A stretch of DNA of 64,000 bases, from contig JAFYYR010000013.1 of NCBI GenBank assembly GCA_017557435.1, positions 18,736 to 82,735 of the forward strand. Direction: 5' to 3'. Positions 52,921-61,855 of the stretch are shown in pieces. The notes below the pieces were generated by a model that saw nothing but the letters and a program-made list of their open reading frames with translations, searched no databases and was not told the origin of the DNA. The stretch comes from Pseudobutyrivibrio sp. (lineage in GTDB: Bacteria; Bacillota; Clostridia; Lachnospirales; Lachnospiraceae). Numbering within the stretch: the first letter of the stretch is position 1; each line of letters begins with the position of its first letter. The position numbers were made by a program, and so were the translations under genes.

Positions 52921-54584
52921 TGAATAAAAATGATATTGTAAGACTTACAATTGAAGATATGTCCCTTGAGGGGGCTGGAATTGGTCACACTGATGGTGTG
53001 ACCATTTTTGTGAAAGATGCAGTGGTGGGAGATGTTTGTGATGTGATTATCACAAAGGTCAAAAAGACCTATTGTTTTGCTGCCCTTAAGGAGGTTTTGG
53101 AGCCTAGTCCATTTCGAGTGGAGCCAGCATGTCCTAATGCCAAGCAATGTGGCGGCTGCCAGATTATGCAGGTGGACTATTCTAAGCAGCTTGAGATTAA
53201 GGACAATATTGTAGCTAACAATCTGGTGAAAATTGGTGGCTATGACCGCTCATTTGTAGAGAGTATCAGAGAGCCTATTCTTGGAATGACAGAGCCACTG
53301 CGCTATCGCAATAAGGCTCAGGTGCCTATTGGTGTAGACAAGGAAGGCAAAATCATTGCCGGATTCTACGGGGCTAGAAGTCATCGAATTGTTCCATCAA
53401 ATGATTGTAAAATCTGCTCTAAAAAGAGCATGGATATCGTATACGCGGTAATAGTTTACATGAATGAATGTGGCGTGACCCCATATGATGAGGCCACAGG
53501 TAAGGGCCTAATCCGCCATGTGCTAGTCCGTGAAGGCAAGGCTACAGGCGAGACCATGGTCTGCGTAGTTGTAAATGGAGATAAGCTGCCAGCTGTGGAT
53601 TCACTTATAGAGCATGTGAAATCAGTAGAGCCAGAGCTGGCATCACTTGTGCTCAACATCAACACCCGCCGTGATAATGTGATCATGGGTTATGAGACTA
53701 GAGTGCTCTATGGTAAGGAAGCTATAAGAGATACCATAACGCTTACAAATGGAGACACTATTGCATTTGATATCAGCGCTAATTCTTTCTATCAGGTAAA
53801 TCATGACCAGATGGAGAGACTCTATAGTCGCGCCTTAGAGTACGCCGATTTGCATGGTACAGAGGATGTGTGGGACTTATATTGCGGTATCGGCACCATT
53901 TCTCTATCCATGGCAAAACACGCAGGTCGAGTAATCGGAATCGAGGTAGTGCCACAGGCCATCGAAAATGCCAAGGCCAACGCTAAGCTTAACGGCCTTG
54001 ATAATGCAGAGTTTTACTGTGGCGAGGCGGAAGTGGTTCTTCCAGAAATCTATGAGAAGATGTCCCACCCAGATGTTATTATGGTGGACCCACCTAGAAA
54101 AGGTTGCGATGTAGTAGCTCTTGATACCATGGTTAAAATGCAGCCAAAGCGCATCGTCTACGTCAGCTGTGACAGTGCTACACTAGCCCGTGACCTAAAG
54201 CACCTTGAGACTCAGGGCTACCACCTAGAAAAATACACAGTCTGCGACCAATTCGGCCACACCATGCACACGGAAACGTGCGCGTTATTGTCCAAAAAAA
54301 TTGCACAGGCTGAGCACTTTGTAAATGTTAATGTGGAACTTGATAAAATGGATGTTACTAAGTCTGAGTGTAAAGCGACTTATGAAGAGATTAAGGCGTG
54401 GATCTTAGAAAAATATGATTTGAAGGTTCCAAATCTTTACATAGCCCAAGTAAAAGCAAAACATGGAATTATTGAACAGAAAAATAATAGACCATCACAG
54501 AATAGTGAATACAATCAGCGTCAATGTCCTCCGAAGACTTGGAAGATAATTGAAGAAGCACTGGAACATTTTAAAATGATATAG
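52920..54584 (+). CDS. rlmD: 23S rRNA (uracil-1939-C5)-methyltransferase with element-derived C-terminus
   Basis: Residues 1-460 form a normal RlmD/RumA: a TRAM domain, an Fe-S cysteine cluster (CPNAKQCGGCQIMQ with a later cysteine), SAM-binding DLYCGIGTISL and catalytic VYVSCDSATLARD. The last ~93 residues, after HTETCALLSKK, are an extra segment (with YIAQVKAKHGI) not present in ordinary RlmD and more AT-rich in DNA. I infer that a mobile element integrated at the gene's 3' end and restored the frame with its own tail. The methyltransferase core should be functional. Confidence 0.9.
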   Translation: MNKNDIVRLTIEDMSLEGAGIGHTDGVTIFVKDAVVGDVCDVIITKVKKTYCFAALKEVLEPSPFRVEPACPNAKQCGGCQIMQVDYSKQLEIKDNIVANNLVKIGGYDRSFVESIREPILGMTEPLRYRNKAQVPIGVDKEGKIIAGFYGARSHRIVPSNDCKICSKKSMDIVYAVIVYMNECGVTPYDEATGKGLIRHVLVREGKATGETMVCVVVNGDKLPAVDSLIEHVKSVEPELASLVLNINTRRDNVIMGYETRVLYGKEAIRDTITLTNGDTIAFDISANSFYQVNHDQMERLYSRALEYADLHGTEDVWDLYCGIGTISLSMAKHAGRVIGIEVVPQAIENAKANAKLNGLDNAEFYCGEAEVVLPEIYEKMSHPDVIMVDPPRKGCDVVALDTMVKMQPKRIVYVSCDSATLARDLKHLETQGYHLEKYTVCDQFGHTMHTETCALLSKKIAQAEHFVNVNVELDKMDVTKSECKATYEEIKAWILEKYDLKVPNLYIAQVKAKHGIIEQKNNRPSQNSEYNQRQCPPKTWKIIEEALEHFKMI

Positions 54585-54590
54585 CATGTA

Positions 54591-54622
54591 AAAAAGGATT
54601 ATGACAAATCATAATCCTTTTT
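54591..54622 (+). terminator. Rho-independent terminator
   Basis: AAAAAGGATTATGA pairs perfectly with TCATAATCCTTTTT, loop CAAA. It ends rlmD. Confidence 0.92.
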
Positions 54623-54652
54623 GCATTTCACAACAAAAAAAGTGCGTTTCAC
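54623..54652 (+). promoter_or_regulatory. LytTR-type direct repeats upstream of two-component operon
   Basis: GCATTTCAC (54623-54631) and GCGTTTCAC (54644-54652) are direct repeats exactly 21 bp apart, two helix turns, the usual spacing of LytTR regulator sites. A TATAAT lies at 54687-54692. The same arrangement precedes the operon at 57025. Confidence 0.7.
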
Positions 54653-54717
54653 GCAATTAATAGAGCGCATAATAATCATATTTGGCTATAATGAGTAATA
54701 AGAGGATGGTCGGTATT

Positions 54718-55434
54718 ATGAAGGTAGCTATATGTGATGACGAAAAGTACATAAGAGATTTTATTAAAGATTGTATTACCAGTGAATTATCTGATGCTGA
54801 TATATTATGCTTTGAGTCTGCGGAAAGTTTTCTTAAAGCAAATGAGAATGCAGATATAATGTTTCTAGATATTCAGATGCCTGGAATCAATGGAATGGAA
54901 CTTGCGAGAAGAGTACGTTTTAGAGGAAGTGAGGCAGTGATAATATTCATAACTGCGATAGAGGAATATGTTTTTAATGCCTTTGATGTTAGGGCATTTA
55001 ACTATCTTGTTAAGCCAATTAATAAAGATAAATTTATTGAAGTATTACAAGCAGCTGTTAAAGAAGTCATTGATAAAAAGAACGAGCCTATTGATGAGAT
55101 AGCACATGAAAAATCATTCATAATAAAGTCAAATGGAATAAGTAGAAGTATTGATATTTCAGAGATTGCTTTTGCGGAAGTATTTAACCGTAGAATTGTA
55201 CTTCACATGAAAGACAATGATGAAATTGAATACTATGGAAAAATGGCGGATTTAGAGAAAATTGCGGGATCAGATTTCTATAGAGTGCATAGAGCTTATT
55301 TGATAAATCTTTCAGCTATTCAGGCCTATAATTCTAAGGCGGTAAATGTTAATGGCATAGAAATACCAGTTGCCAGAGGTAAGTATCCGGAGCTAGTGAA
55401 AGCATTTTTATCATTTAACACAAGAGGTTTATGA
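54718..55434 (+). CDS. LytTR-family response regulator (AgrA-like)
   Basis: The 238-residue protein has a receiver domain (AICDDEKY at the start, phospho-acceptor in MFLDIQMPG near residue 50, NYLVKPI lysine) and a C-terminal LytTR DNA-binding domain (FYRVHRAYLINLSAIQAY). It is the partner of the overlapping GHKL kinase. The ATG at 54718 gives a receiver with the usual start. No AgrB/AgrD-like peptide genes lie nearby. Direct repeats upstream indicate autoregulation. Confidence 0.9.
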   Translation: MKVAICDDEKYIRDFIKDCITSELSDADILCFESAESFLKANENADIMFLDIQMPGINGMELARRVRFRGSEAVIIFITAIEEYVFNAFDVRAFNYLVKPINKDKFIEVLQAAVKEVIDKKNEPIDEIAHEKSFIIKSNGISRSIDISEIAFAEVFNRRIVLHMKDNDEIEYYGKMADLEKIAGSDFYRVHRAYLINLSAIQAYNSKAVNVNGIEIPVARGKYPELVKAFLSFNTRGL

Positions 55435-56822
55435 TGGTGGGTTCAGAGACATTTTTTAGTAATTTTATGAATGGAATAATTGAAGGTTACTGTATTTTTA
55501 CCTCGTTAATATTCATATATTGGCTTCGACCTTTTGTGAGAAATAGGAGAGCAGTTTATATTTCCGTTCTCTTAGAATGGTGTACAGACTGTATACTTAG
55601 ATATGCAGATATATCAAGTGGGTTAAGATTGTTAATTTCTGTAAGCTCAGTTTTTATAGTAGGTTTTTTACTATACTTGTTGGATGAAAAAAGAAACCCT
55701 ATGCAGAAGATATTTTTATGTGTAAGTTTTTTCATTATCAGATGGCTGACGTTAGAAATATTTACTGAACTTGGATTCTATGAGCGCGACATTATATTGG
55801 AGTTCAGATTATTTAGAGAAAGTGTGCCAGCAATTGTTGCTGAATACGTGGTCTCATCTATTCTGGAGTATGGATTAGCATTAATACTACTATTTCTTTC
55901 CGTTAGGTTATTTCTTAGGACATATAGAAATAAGCATGAAGATTTGTCTTGGAAAGAGCTAATAATGCTGTTAATCCCATGTACAAGTATTTTTCTTGTT
56001 ACTCGAATAATATATTCATATTATATGCTGTGGTTTGATGGCATTGAGAATGGAAGTATTCAAGCGAATATTCCAGGTAATGTATATAGGATATTGTTTT
56101 GTGTGTTGTCTTACCTGACGCTTGTTGTAATGCTGTATTTTTACCAAAGCATTAAGGAAAATAAAGATATTGAATATGCAAATCGAGTTTTAGCTAATCA
56201 GATTGAGGATAGTAAGAGATACGTAGAGCAAGTAGAGTTAACTTATCAAAAGATGAAATCAATGCGACATGATACTGGTAATCATATTGCTGTAATTTCT
56301 GGTTTGATAGAGTCTGAGAAGTATGATGAATTAAGAGATTATATTGGAAAATGGGAAGAAGCATATAAGGATGCAGTGCCTTCCGTTAAGACTGGAAATG
56401 CTGTAACTGATGTGGCGTTATCAGAGTATGTAGACAAGTTTGCTGAGGGAGAGATTTGTTTAAAGCAAACTTTTAAATATCCTTGTAAGATAGATGTAAA
56501 TCCGTTTGATATGTGTGTGATTCTTTCAAATGCTTTGCAAAATGCTTATGAAGCCTCAATTAATGTGAAGGATTCTTATGTCGAGATTACATCAGTTGAA
56601 CGCGATAATGTTTATATTATTAGTCTTAAAAATAGGACGGATAAAAAGGTTGTATTTAATGAAGATGGCCTTCCAATTTCAATAAAGACAGGTGATGGGC
56701 ATGGATACGGTATACGCAATATACGGGAAATCGCTAGGAAGCACAATGGCGATATAGAAATAAAACAATTAAGTGAAAAAGACGGATTATGGTTTGTACT
56801 TAACATAATGCTTGTATCATAA
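55431..56822 (+). CDS. GHKL sensor histidine kinase (AgrC-like)
   Basis: The 463-residue protein has about six membrane segments to residue 235. A short helix with phospho-acceptor in SMRHDTGNHIAV (near residue 281) follows, and a GHKL ATPase domain with ILSNALQNAYEAS and HGYGIRNIREIARKHNG ends the protein. Its start overlaps the regulator stop (ATGA). The sensed molecule is unknown; such kinases often detect peptides. Confidence 0.9.
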   Translation: MMVGSETFFSNFMNGIIEGYCIFTSLIFIYWLRPFVRNRRAVYISVLLEWCTDCILRYADISSGLRLLISVSSVFIVGFLLYLLDEKRNPMQKIFLCVSFFIIRWLTLEIFTELGFYERDIILEFRLFRESVPAIVAEYVVSSILEYGLALILLFLSVRLFLRTYRNKHEDLSWKELIMLLIPCTSIFLVTRIIYSYYMLWFDGIENGSIQANIPGNVYRILFCVLSYLTLVVMLYFYQSIKENKDIEYANRVLANQIEDSKRYVEQVELTYQKMKSMRHDTGNHIAVISGLIESEKYDELRDYIGKWEEAYKDAVPSVKTGNAVTDVALSEYVDKFAEGEICLKQTFKYPCKIDVNPFDMCVILSNALQNAYEASINVKDSYVEITSVERDNVYIISLKNRTDKKVVFNEDGLPISIKTGDGHGYGIRNIREIARKHNGDIEIKQLSEKDGLWFVLNIMLVS

Positions 56823-56880
56823 GGAAGTGAAAATGAAGCTTGCTGCAGAGATGTAGCAGGCTTTATTTTTTTCTATTAAT

Positions 56881-56956
56881 GCTATTCACACCAGATAAAA
56901 TGCTGTTCACAACAAATTGGTTCAGATTGAAAAATTAATAGTCGATAGCGATTATA
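56881..56956 (+). promoter_or_regulatory. LytTR-type direct repeats and promoter of five-gene operon
   Basis: GCTATTCAC (56881-56889) and GCTGTTCAC (56902-56910) are direct repeats 21 bp apart and match GCnnTTCAC at 54623-54652. TTGAAA (56927-56932) and ATTATA (56951-56956) with an 18-bp spacer form a candidate promoter just downstream, so the regulator would sit as an activator upstream of the -35. Confidence 0.7.
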
Positions 56957-57024
56957 GAAAGCTATAAATGTGTGTAATCAAGGAAAAGGAGTTCGATTAT
57001 TTCTCAAGGAAGAGAGGTGGGATT

Positions 57025-57756
57025 ATGACGGTAAATAATGTTGGCTCAAATCAAAATAATACAACTAATACATTTCAATTAAGAAAGATTACAGGGGAAG
57101 ATTCTGTAAGTATGAATATACAGAATCAGATACAGAATGCTCAGGAACAACTGCAATCCATTGGTGAGAATAAAGAGTTGTCTCCTGATGAGAAGATGAA
57201 ACGTCGGCAAGAGATTCAAAAACAGATTAGTGATTTGCAGAATCAATTACGTCAGCATCAAATTGAGCAGCAAAGAGAAAACCGCCAAAAGAAAAGCGCT
57301 GGCTCGTCTATGGAAGATATGCTAGGAGCCAAGCAGTCTAGTAAAGCAGGAAAGAAAAATGGGGCTATTTCAAAGGCTAGTATGCAAGCCATTATTACAG
57401 CTGGTTCTACACTAAATCAGATTGAAGTGCAAGGTGCTTTAAAGGGACAGCTGGACGGACAGGCTGGTGTGCTTGAAACAGAGATAAAACTTGATAGTGC
57501 TCGTGGAGCTAATGTTGAACGTAAAGAGGAAGAATTAGCATCTATTGAGGATAAAGCAAACAAAATACAATCTTCGCAAATGGAAATGTTAGCTGAGGCG
57601 AATAAAGAAATAAAGGATACTCAGGATACAGAGGATAAGAAACAAGAAGTTAAGGATAATGACAAAAAGAATAGTCAAGAGAGTGAGGCTGTTCCTGATG
57701 GAGTTGAAGTCAATCCAGATAATCCTGTAGGTAACAATGTTGATGAAATAATTTAA
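57025..57756 (+). CDS. FlxA-like coiled-coil protein
   Basis: The 243-residue protein has a FlxA-like segment (about residues 30-85) with repeated Gln-rich heptads (IQNQIQNAQEQLQSIGE, LSPDEKMKRRQEIQKQISDL). FlxA in E. coli is a prophage gene expressed with flagellar genes. No signal peptide is visible, and the acidic C-terminus is low-complexity. The ATG at 57025 follows AGAGGTGGG. It is the first gene of the LytTR-controlled operon. Confidence 0.75.
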   Translation: MTVNNVGSNQNNTTNTFQLRKITGEDSVSMNIQNQIQNAQEQLQSIGENKELSPDEKMKRRQEIQKQISDLQNQLRQHQIEQQRENRQKKSAGSSMEDMLGAKQSSKAGKKNGAISKASMQAIITAGSTLNQIEVQGALKGQLDGQAGVLETEIKLDSARGANVERKEEELASIEDKANKIQSSQMEMLAEANKEIKDTQDTEDKKQEVKDNDKKNSQESEAVPDGVEVNPDNPVGNNVDEII

Positions 57757-57795
57757 TAACAGCAATGTTTATTAGATTATGTAGGAGGAATGCCG

Positions 57796-58377
57796 ATGAA
57801 TATTAGTTTGCAAGGCATGGATTTATTCGGGAACATAGGATTAAAGAGTATTCAGGAGAGATTAGATCGCCAAGCAAAGCGTGATAATCAAATAGCTTTT
57901 TATGAGCAGCAAAAAGAGAATCTTAAAAATATGAAAGCCAATACCCTTGAGGAAATATCTAGAAAGCTTGAGTTATTTCATGGCTATGAAAATCAAATAG
58001 CGGCTGCAAAGATGGAATACAACAATTCTCAGATGTTTCATGTATTTGATGAAGCCCAGGAGCTTGCTGAAAAGATTGCTGAGGCTGCTGAAAAGAATAA
58101 GCCAAAGACTCCAGAAGAACGTCGTGAAGATATGATTGAAGAGGCAACTGGAGTAGAAGAATCTGAAGGTTTATTATCAGAGGTTCTTGATGAGTTAACA
58201 GATGTTATGGACGAGGTTACTGAAGAAATCACAGAGGAAACTGTAGATGAACTGGAGGAAATAACTGAAGAATTAGACCCATTAGCAATCGAAGAAAAAG
58301 AATTAATTGAGAAGCAAATAAAAGAAAAAGAAAATCTATTACCAGAGAATTATCAGGGATTCGATTATCGTATTTAA
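57796..58377 (+). CDS. Hypothetical acidic coiled-coil protein
   Basis: I do not recognise this 193-residue protein. The first 100 residues are basic and helical; residues 110-180 are strongly acidic (EELTDVMDEVTEEITEET pattern). There is no signal peptide or membrane segment. The ATG at 57796 is chosen because AGGAGG lies 7 bp before it, while the ATG at 57790 is too close. It is part of the same operon as the FlxA-like gene. Confidence 0.7.
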   Translation: MNISLQGMDLFGNIGLKSIQERLDRQAKRDNQIAFYEQQKENLKNMKANTLEEISRKLELFHGYENQIAAAKMEYNNSQMFHVFDEAQELAEKIAEAAEKNKPKTPEERREDMIEEATGVEESEGLLSEVLDELTDVMDEVTEEITEETVDELEEITEELDPLAIEEKELIEKQIKEKENLLPENYQGFDYRI

Positions 58378-58412
58378 ATGGATTTTATGAAAAGACAAGG
58401 AGGTCGATAATT

Positions 58413-59186
58413 ATGGCAAGGATAAGCGATTATGTATCAAATCACAAGTATTTTGATGATAACTATAATGTGAAAAATCAAAATTATTCTAATGATTTCT
58501 TGGCAGGCTTAAATGTGTCCTCACCAGCAGCTTCAAGTAGTACATTTAGTTTGGCGGATTATTCTCTTATTAAAAGTGGAACTTATGGAAAGTTGATGAA
58601 AGCCTATTATGCGCAAGAGAAAGCTCAGGCTTCATCCTCTGGTAAGGACTCTAAATCCAAACTAAGTGTTATGGCAGATACAGCTGCAGCTTTGTCAAAA
58701 TCATCGGAAGCATTGATGAATGGGGCTCTCTGGACAAAGAAAAGTCTTACAGAAAAAGATGAAGCTACGGGAGAAGAAACTACAAAATCAGATTATGATT
58801 GGAGTGCTATAGCAAAAGCATTAAATACATTTATTGATGATTATAACAGTACAGTAGAAGAGGCTGGAAATTCAAATACAAAAGCTGTTCTAAGAAATGC
58901 TGCTTGGATGACTAAAACAACTTCAGTAAATAGAGAATTGTTAGCAAAAGTAGGAATATCAATTGGCAAGGGCAATAAGCTTTCGCTTGATGAGGAACAG
59001 CTAAAGAAAGCAGAAATTTCAGATTTAAAATCATTATTTATGGGACATAATTCATATGCTTCGCAGTTGATGAGTAAAGGAAACTCAATTGCTAACGCAG
59101 CTGGATCAGGTAGTGCATATACAAATAAAGGAACATATTCCAAAGCAGTAAATCAGTTGGCAAGTAAGTTTGATGTAAAGGAATAA
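58413..59186 (+). CDS. FliD/flagellar-cap-like hypothetical protein
   Basis: The 257-residue protein has no signal peptide. Residues 125-235 resemble the C-terminal region of the flagellar cap protein FliD (ALNTFIDDYNSTVEEAGNSN, ELLAKVGISIGKGNKLSLDEEQLKKA). The N-terminal part is unlike FliD. It may be secreted by a flagellar-type route, but that is inference. AAGGAGG precedes the ATG. It lies in the LytTR-controlled operon. Confidence 0.65.
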   Translation: MARISDYVSNHKYFDDNYNVKNQNYSNDFLAGLNVSSPAASSSTFSLADYSLIKSGTYGKLMKAYYAQEKAQASSSGKDSKSKLSVMADTAAALSKSSEALMNGALWTKKSLTEKDEATGEETTKSDYDWSAIAKALNTFIDDYNSTVEEAGNSNTKAVLRNAAWMTKTTSVNRELLAKVGISIGKGNKLSLDEEQLKKAEISDLKSLFMGHNSYASQLMSKGNSIANAAGSGSAYTNKGTYSKAVNQLASKFDVKE

Positions 59187-59215
59187 ATCGTAGTAAAGAA
59201 AAGGAGGTTTTTACT

Positions 59216-59866
59216 ATGGCAATGGAAATTAATGGGGTTACTTATACAATAAACACACAGACAGTTACTAGTGAAGCAAAGAATAGCGATAATATTAAAG
59301 TAACGGAGAAGAAGGTAACAGATTCAAAGGCAGAGGAAGTTGGAGTAACATACGAAAAAACTGAATCAAAGGAATCGGGCTTATATAAAATTAATAAAAT
59401 GAGCAAGGAGGACAGAGCTGCTCTTGTAAATCAGTTAAAAGCTGATATGGAAAACCAGAAACAGCAAATGCTTGATTTAGTAAATAAAACTCTGTCAGGT
59501 CAGGTTGGTACATTTGGTAAAGCTAATGATGACAATTTCTGGCGCATGCTTTCTGGTGGTAATTTTAAGGTTGATGCTGCAACTAAGGCCAAGGCGCAAG
59601 CAGATATAGGTGAGGATGGTTACTGGGGTGTAAAACAAACCTCACAAAGACTGTTCGATTTCGCAAGTGCATTAGCTGGTGATGATGTAGATAAGATGAA
59701 GGAAATGCAGAAAGCTATGCATAAAGGCTTTAACTTAGCAACTAAAGCATGGGGAAAGAAACTTCCAGACATAAGTCAGCGTACAATGGATGCTGCTGAT
59801 TCATTGTTTGATAATTATTACAAGTCTAAGGAAACTCCCGAGCGTGAAGTGATAAGTGAGGAATAG
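59216..59866 (+). CDS. Hypothetical protein
   Basis: The 216-residue soluble protein begins with a short beta-rich segment (EINGVTYTINTQ). A helical part follows, with LFDFASALAGDDVDKMKEMQKAMHKGF and a C-terminal SLFDNYY motif. I do not recognise a family. AAAGGAGG precedes the ATG. Conserved spacing and strong ribosome sites across the operon suggest the five products work together. Confidence 0.7.
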   Translation: MAMEINGVTYTINTQTVTSEAKNSDNIKVTEKKVTDSKAEEVGVTYEKTESKESGLYKINKMSKEDRAALVNQLKADMENQKQQMLDLVNKTLSGQVGTFGKANDDNFWRMLSGGNFKVDAATKAKAQADIGEDGYWGVKQTSQRLFDFASALAGDDVDKMKEMQKAMHKGFNLATKAWGKKLPDISQRTMDAADSLFDNYYKSKETPEREVISEE

Positions 59867-59914
59867 TTGTGATATTTAATTAGGCTAAAATCAATTATGA
59901 AAGTGGGGGATTGT

Positions 59915-60526
59915 ATGCAGGTAACAAACGCCTATAGTTCGGCCGAAGTCAAAACTCAAGAAATGGTTGCCGAAGCAAATAGCCGCGAAAAAACTAAAAA
60001 TGAGAAAGAGTATGCTAATTATTTAATGGAGAAATATGCTTGCCTTACGCCAGGTAAGAATGCATCTGTGTCAATCACGAGTGGATTATTGAGAAAAGCA
60101 ATGAATGATGAGGAAACGAGTGAATGGCTTGAAAGAGAATTATCCAAAGCCCCAGATTATATTAAAGAAGCCCAGCAGTCAGCATTAGCTAGAGGCTCTA
60201 CGCTTAAATTTGTATCAATAGAATTCGGAGAAGAATATAGTACTATGTGCGTTTGTACTGTAACTGATGGTGGTGGAAAAGATCCTGATATTGAAAAATG
60301 GTTGGAAAGAATTAAGGAAAAGAAAGCAGAGAAAAAAGAAAATGAAAAGAAACTTGAGCATAAGAAGTTAGAAGAAAAAGCAATTGAGAAGGCCGATAAA
60401 GATGTTTCTTATCAGATGGTATTAAAAGGTAAAGATTTAGAAAGCTTAACAAATCAATTTTCCTTAAAACTATCCATGGCGGCTTCGGAGCAATTTACAT
60501 CTGGATATTTTGATATAAAGGGGTAG
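59915..60526 (+). CDS. DUF6033-like hypothetical protein
   Basis: The 203-residue protein has a central part (YACLTPGKNASVSITSGLLRKAMNDEE) that resembles DUF6033 proteins of Clostridia, from memory and with low certainty. A lysine/glutamate-rich coiled coil lies near residues 135-165. The ATG at 59915 follows GGGGGA by 4 bp; an ATG at 59897 lies before that site. It is the last gene of the operon; a terminator follows. Confidence 0.68.
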   Translation: MQVTNAYSSAEVKTQEMVAEANSREKTKNEKEYANYLMEKYACLTPGKNASVSITSGLLRKAMNDEETSEWLERELSKAPDYIKEAQQSALARGSTLKFVSIEFGEEYSTMCVCTVTDGGGKDPDIEKWLERIKEKKAEKKENEKKLEHKKLEEKAIEKADKDVSYQMVLKGKDLESLTNQFSLKLSMAASEQFTSGYFDIKG

Positions 60527-60590
60527 CGATACGTCAATTTTGATGTGTAAGATAATTAAATGAAAGACAATATTGTTAGGAATACTGCAG

Positions 60591-60625
60591 AATAGCGAGG
60601 GCATTGAGCTCTCGCTATTCTTATC
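60591..60625 (+). terminator. Rho-independent terminator
   Basis: AATAGCGAG pairs with CTCGCTATT around an 11-nt loop and is followed by a T-rich run. It ends the five-gene operon. Confidence 0.75.
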
Positions 60626-60638
60626 TTTGGAATCGAGA

Positions 60639-61526
60639 TTATTTCTTTCGTCTTCTGCCATTTGTAGGCTGCTTAAAAATGGGATTTTTAGAAGCCTTTC
60701 TAACTAAATACATTAGAACCTGGTGCTCATTTGGGGAAAGTTTCTTAAGGTTAATTCCCCAAATATTAGAGAGCCTAGCAACTTCTGCCATTTCAAGCTG
60801 AGACATAGAATCATCTTTAGGGAAGTCTTCTTGCTCCATGATAGCCTCAAGATTAGCGGTGTTTTCATCTTTATATTCTTCAGCTAGTTCGTCTAGTTGT
60901 TCAAAGAACTTGTCTGCTATAGGTTCTTCGTCTCCAGTATCCCAATCGTCCTTATGAGCACTTCTAATGTCTTTAGCGATTGTCTTAATGTCTGATTCAA
61001 TCAAGTCTCCAAAATAGTTGTCGTCGTCGATAAGAGCAGCTGCAAATGTTTTCATATGGATATCATTGTCAGAAACGTCACACTTGGATTGTATTTTAGT
61101 TCTCATTTTAGAAATAAAACTGTTTAAATTATGAATCCAGTTCCCGGCAAGATTGTCTACATATATTTCAATATCTGAGAGTAGATTCGGAAAAGATGGA
61201 TGCTTTATCATCTCACATAGTAGTCGATTGTTTAATTGTCTAGATTTTAAAATCTTTATAGTCTCATCATCTAAATGCAAATCAGAAATACTAGTATCAG
61301 ATTCTTCAAGGTTGTCAGTTAATCCAATTAAATATGCCAAAGGAACATTATAGTAAGCTGCAAGCTCAGTTAAGATACTAAGCTGCTGTTCTTTGAAATC
61401 GTCACTTTCATAGTTTCCAATTGTGGATTTACTAATGTGTGTAGCTTCGGCAACCTGTGTCAAAGAAAGACCTGTTTTGTCTCTAAGGTCCCTTAATTTC
61501 TCCTGTGGAGTCAGTCTACATTTCAT
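60639..61526 (-). CDS. XRE-family repressor of the mobile element
   Basis: The 295-residue protein has an N-terminal helix-turn-helix (about residues 10-65, LRDKTGLSLTQVAEATHISKSTIGNYESDD) and a long acidic helical C-terminus with no visible protease motif. It is divergent from the transfer genes, with two palindromic operators in between. It probably keeps the element silent and represses itself. The C-terminus could sense a signal, but no known domain is evident. Confidence 0.85.
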   Translation of the reverse strand: MKCRLTPQEKLRDLRDKTGLSLTQVAEATHISKSTIGNYESDDFKEQQLSILTELAAYYNVPLAYLIGLTDNLEESDTSISDLHLDDETIKILKSRQLNNRLLCEMIKHPSFPNLLSDIEIYVDNLAGNWIHNLNSFISKMRTKIQSKCDVSDNDIHMKTFAAALIDDDNYFGDLIESDIKTIAKDIRSAHKDDWDTGDEEPIADKFFEQLDELAEEYKDENTANLEAIMEQEDFPKDDSMSQLEMAEVARLSNIWGINLKKLSPNEHQVLMYLVRKASKNPIFKQPTNGRRRKK

Positions 61527-61585
61527 GATATTTATTCCCCCGTCAACTGATTCATTTCAATAATTCTAGCATAAGAAAAAAGCAG

Positions 61586-61603
61586 TTTCCACGAGCGTGG
61601 AAA
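61586..61603. promoter_or_regulatory. Repressor operator 1
   Basis: TTTCCACGAGCGTGGAAA is a perfect palindrome with a 2-bp centre. It overlaps the -35 region of a minus-strand extended -10 promoter (TGCTAGAAT) for the XRE gene, fitting autorepression. Confidence 0.7.
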
Positions 61604-61621
61604 TTTTGATAAAAAACAAAT

Positions 61622-61641
61622 ATTTCCATCATCGTGGATAT
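61622..61641. promoter_or_regulatory. Repressor operator 2
   Basis: ATTTCCATCATCGTGGATAT is an imperfect palindrome that shares TTTCCA and CGTGGA with operator 1, 36 bp away. It may control the rightward transfer genes. Confidence 0.6.
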
Positions 61642-61855
61642 ACGGGATGAGGCTTTCTAAAATGGCATACTCACATCATGAAAACTGAATGAGCATTCCA
61701 AATGGATACTATTTCGGGGAAGTCAAGCGATGATGTGAAGAGACGGAGCGGACCAAGGATAGAAAAAACGGCACAGCGCCACGAAAGGTTGCCTGCTAGG
61801 AACTGATTTGGGGAGATGACGAGGAAGGAAAAGGTTTTAAGGTTTTTGCTTTTTG

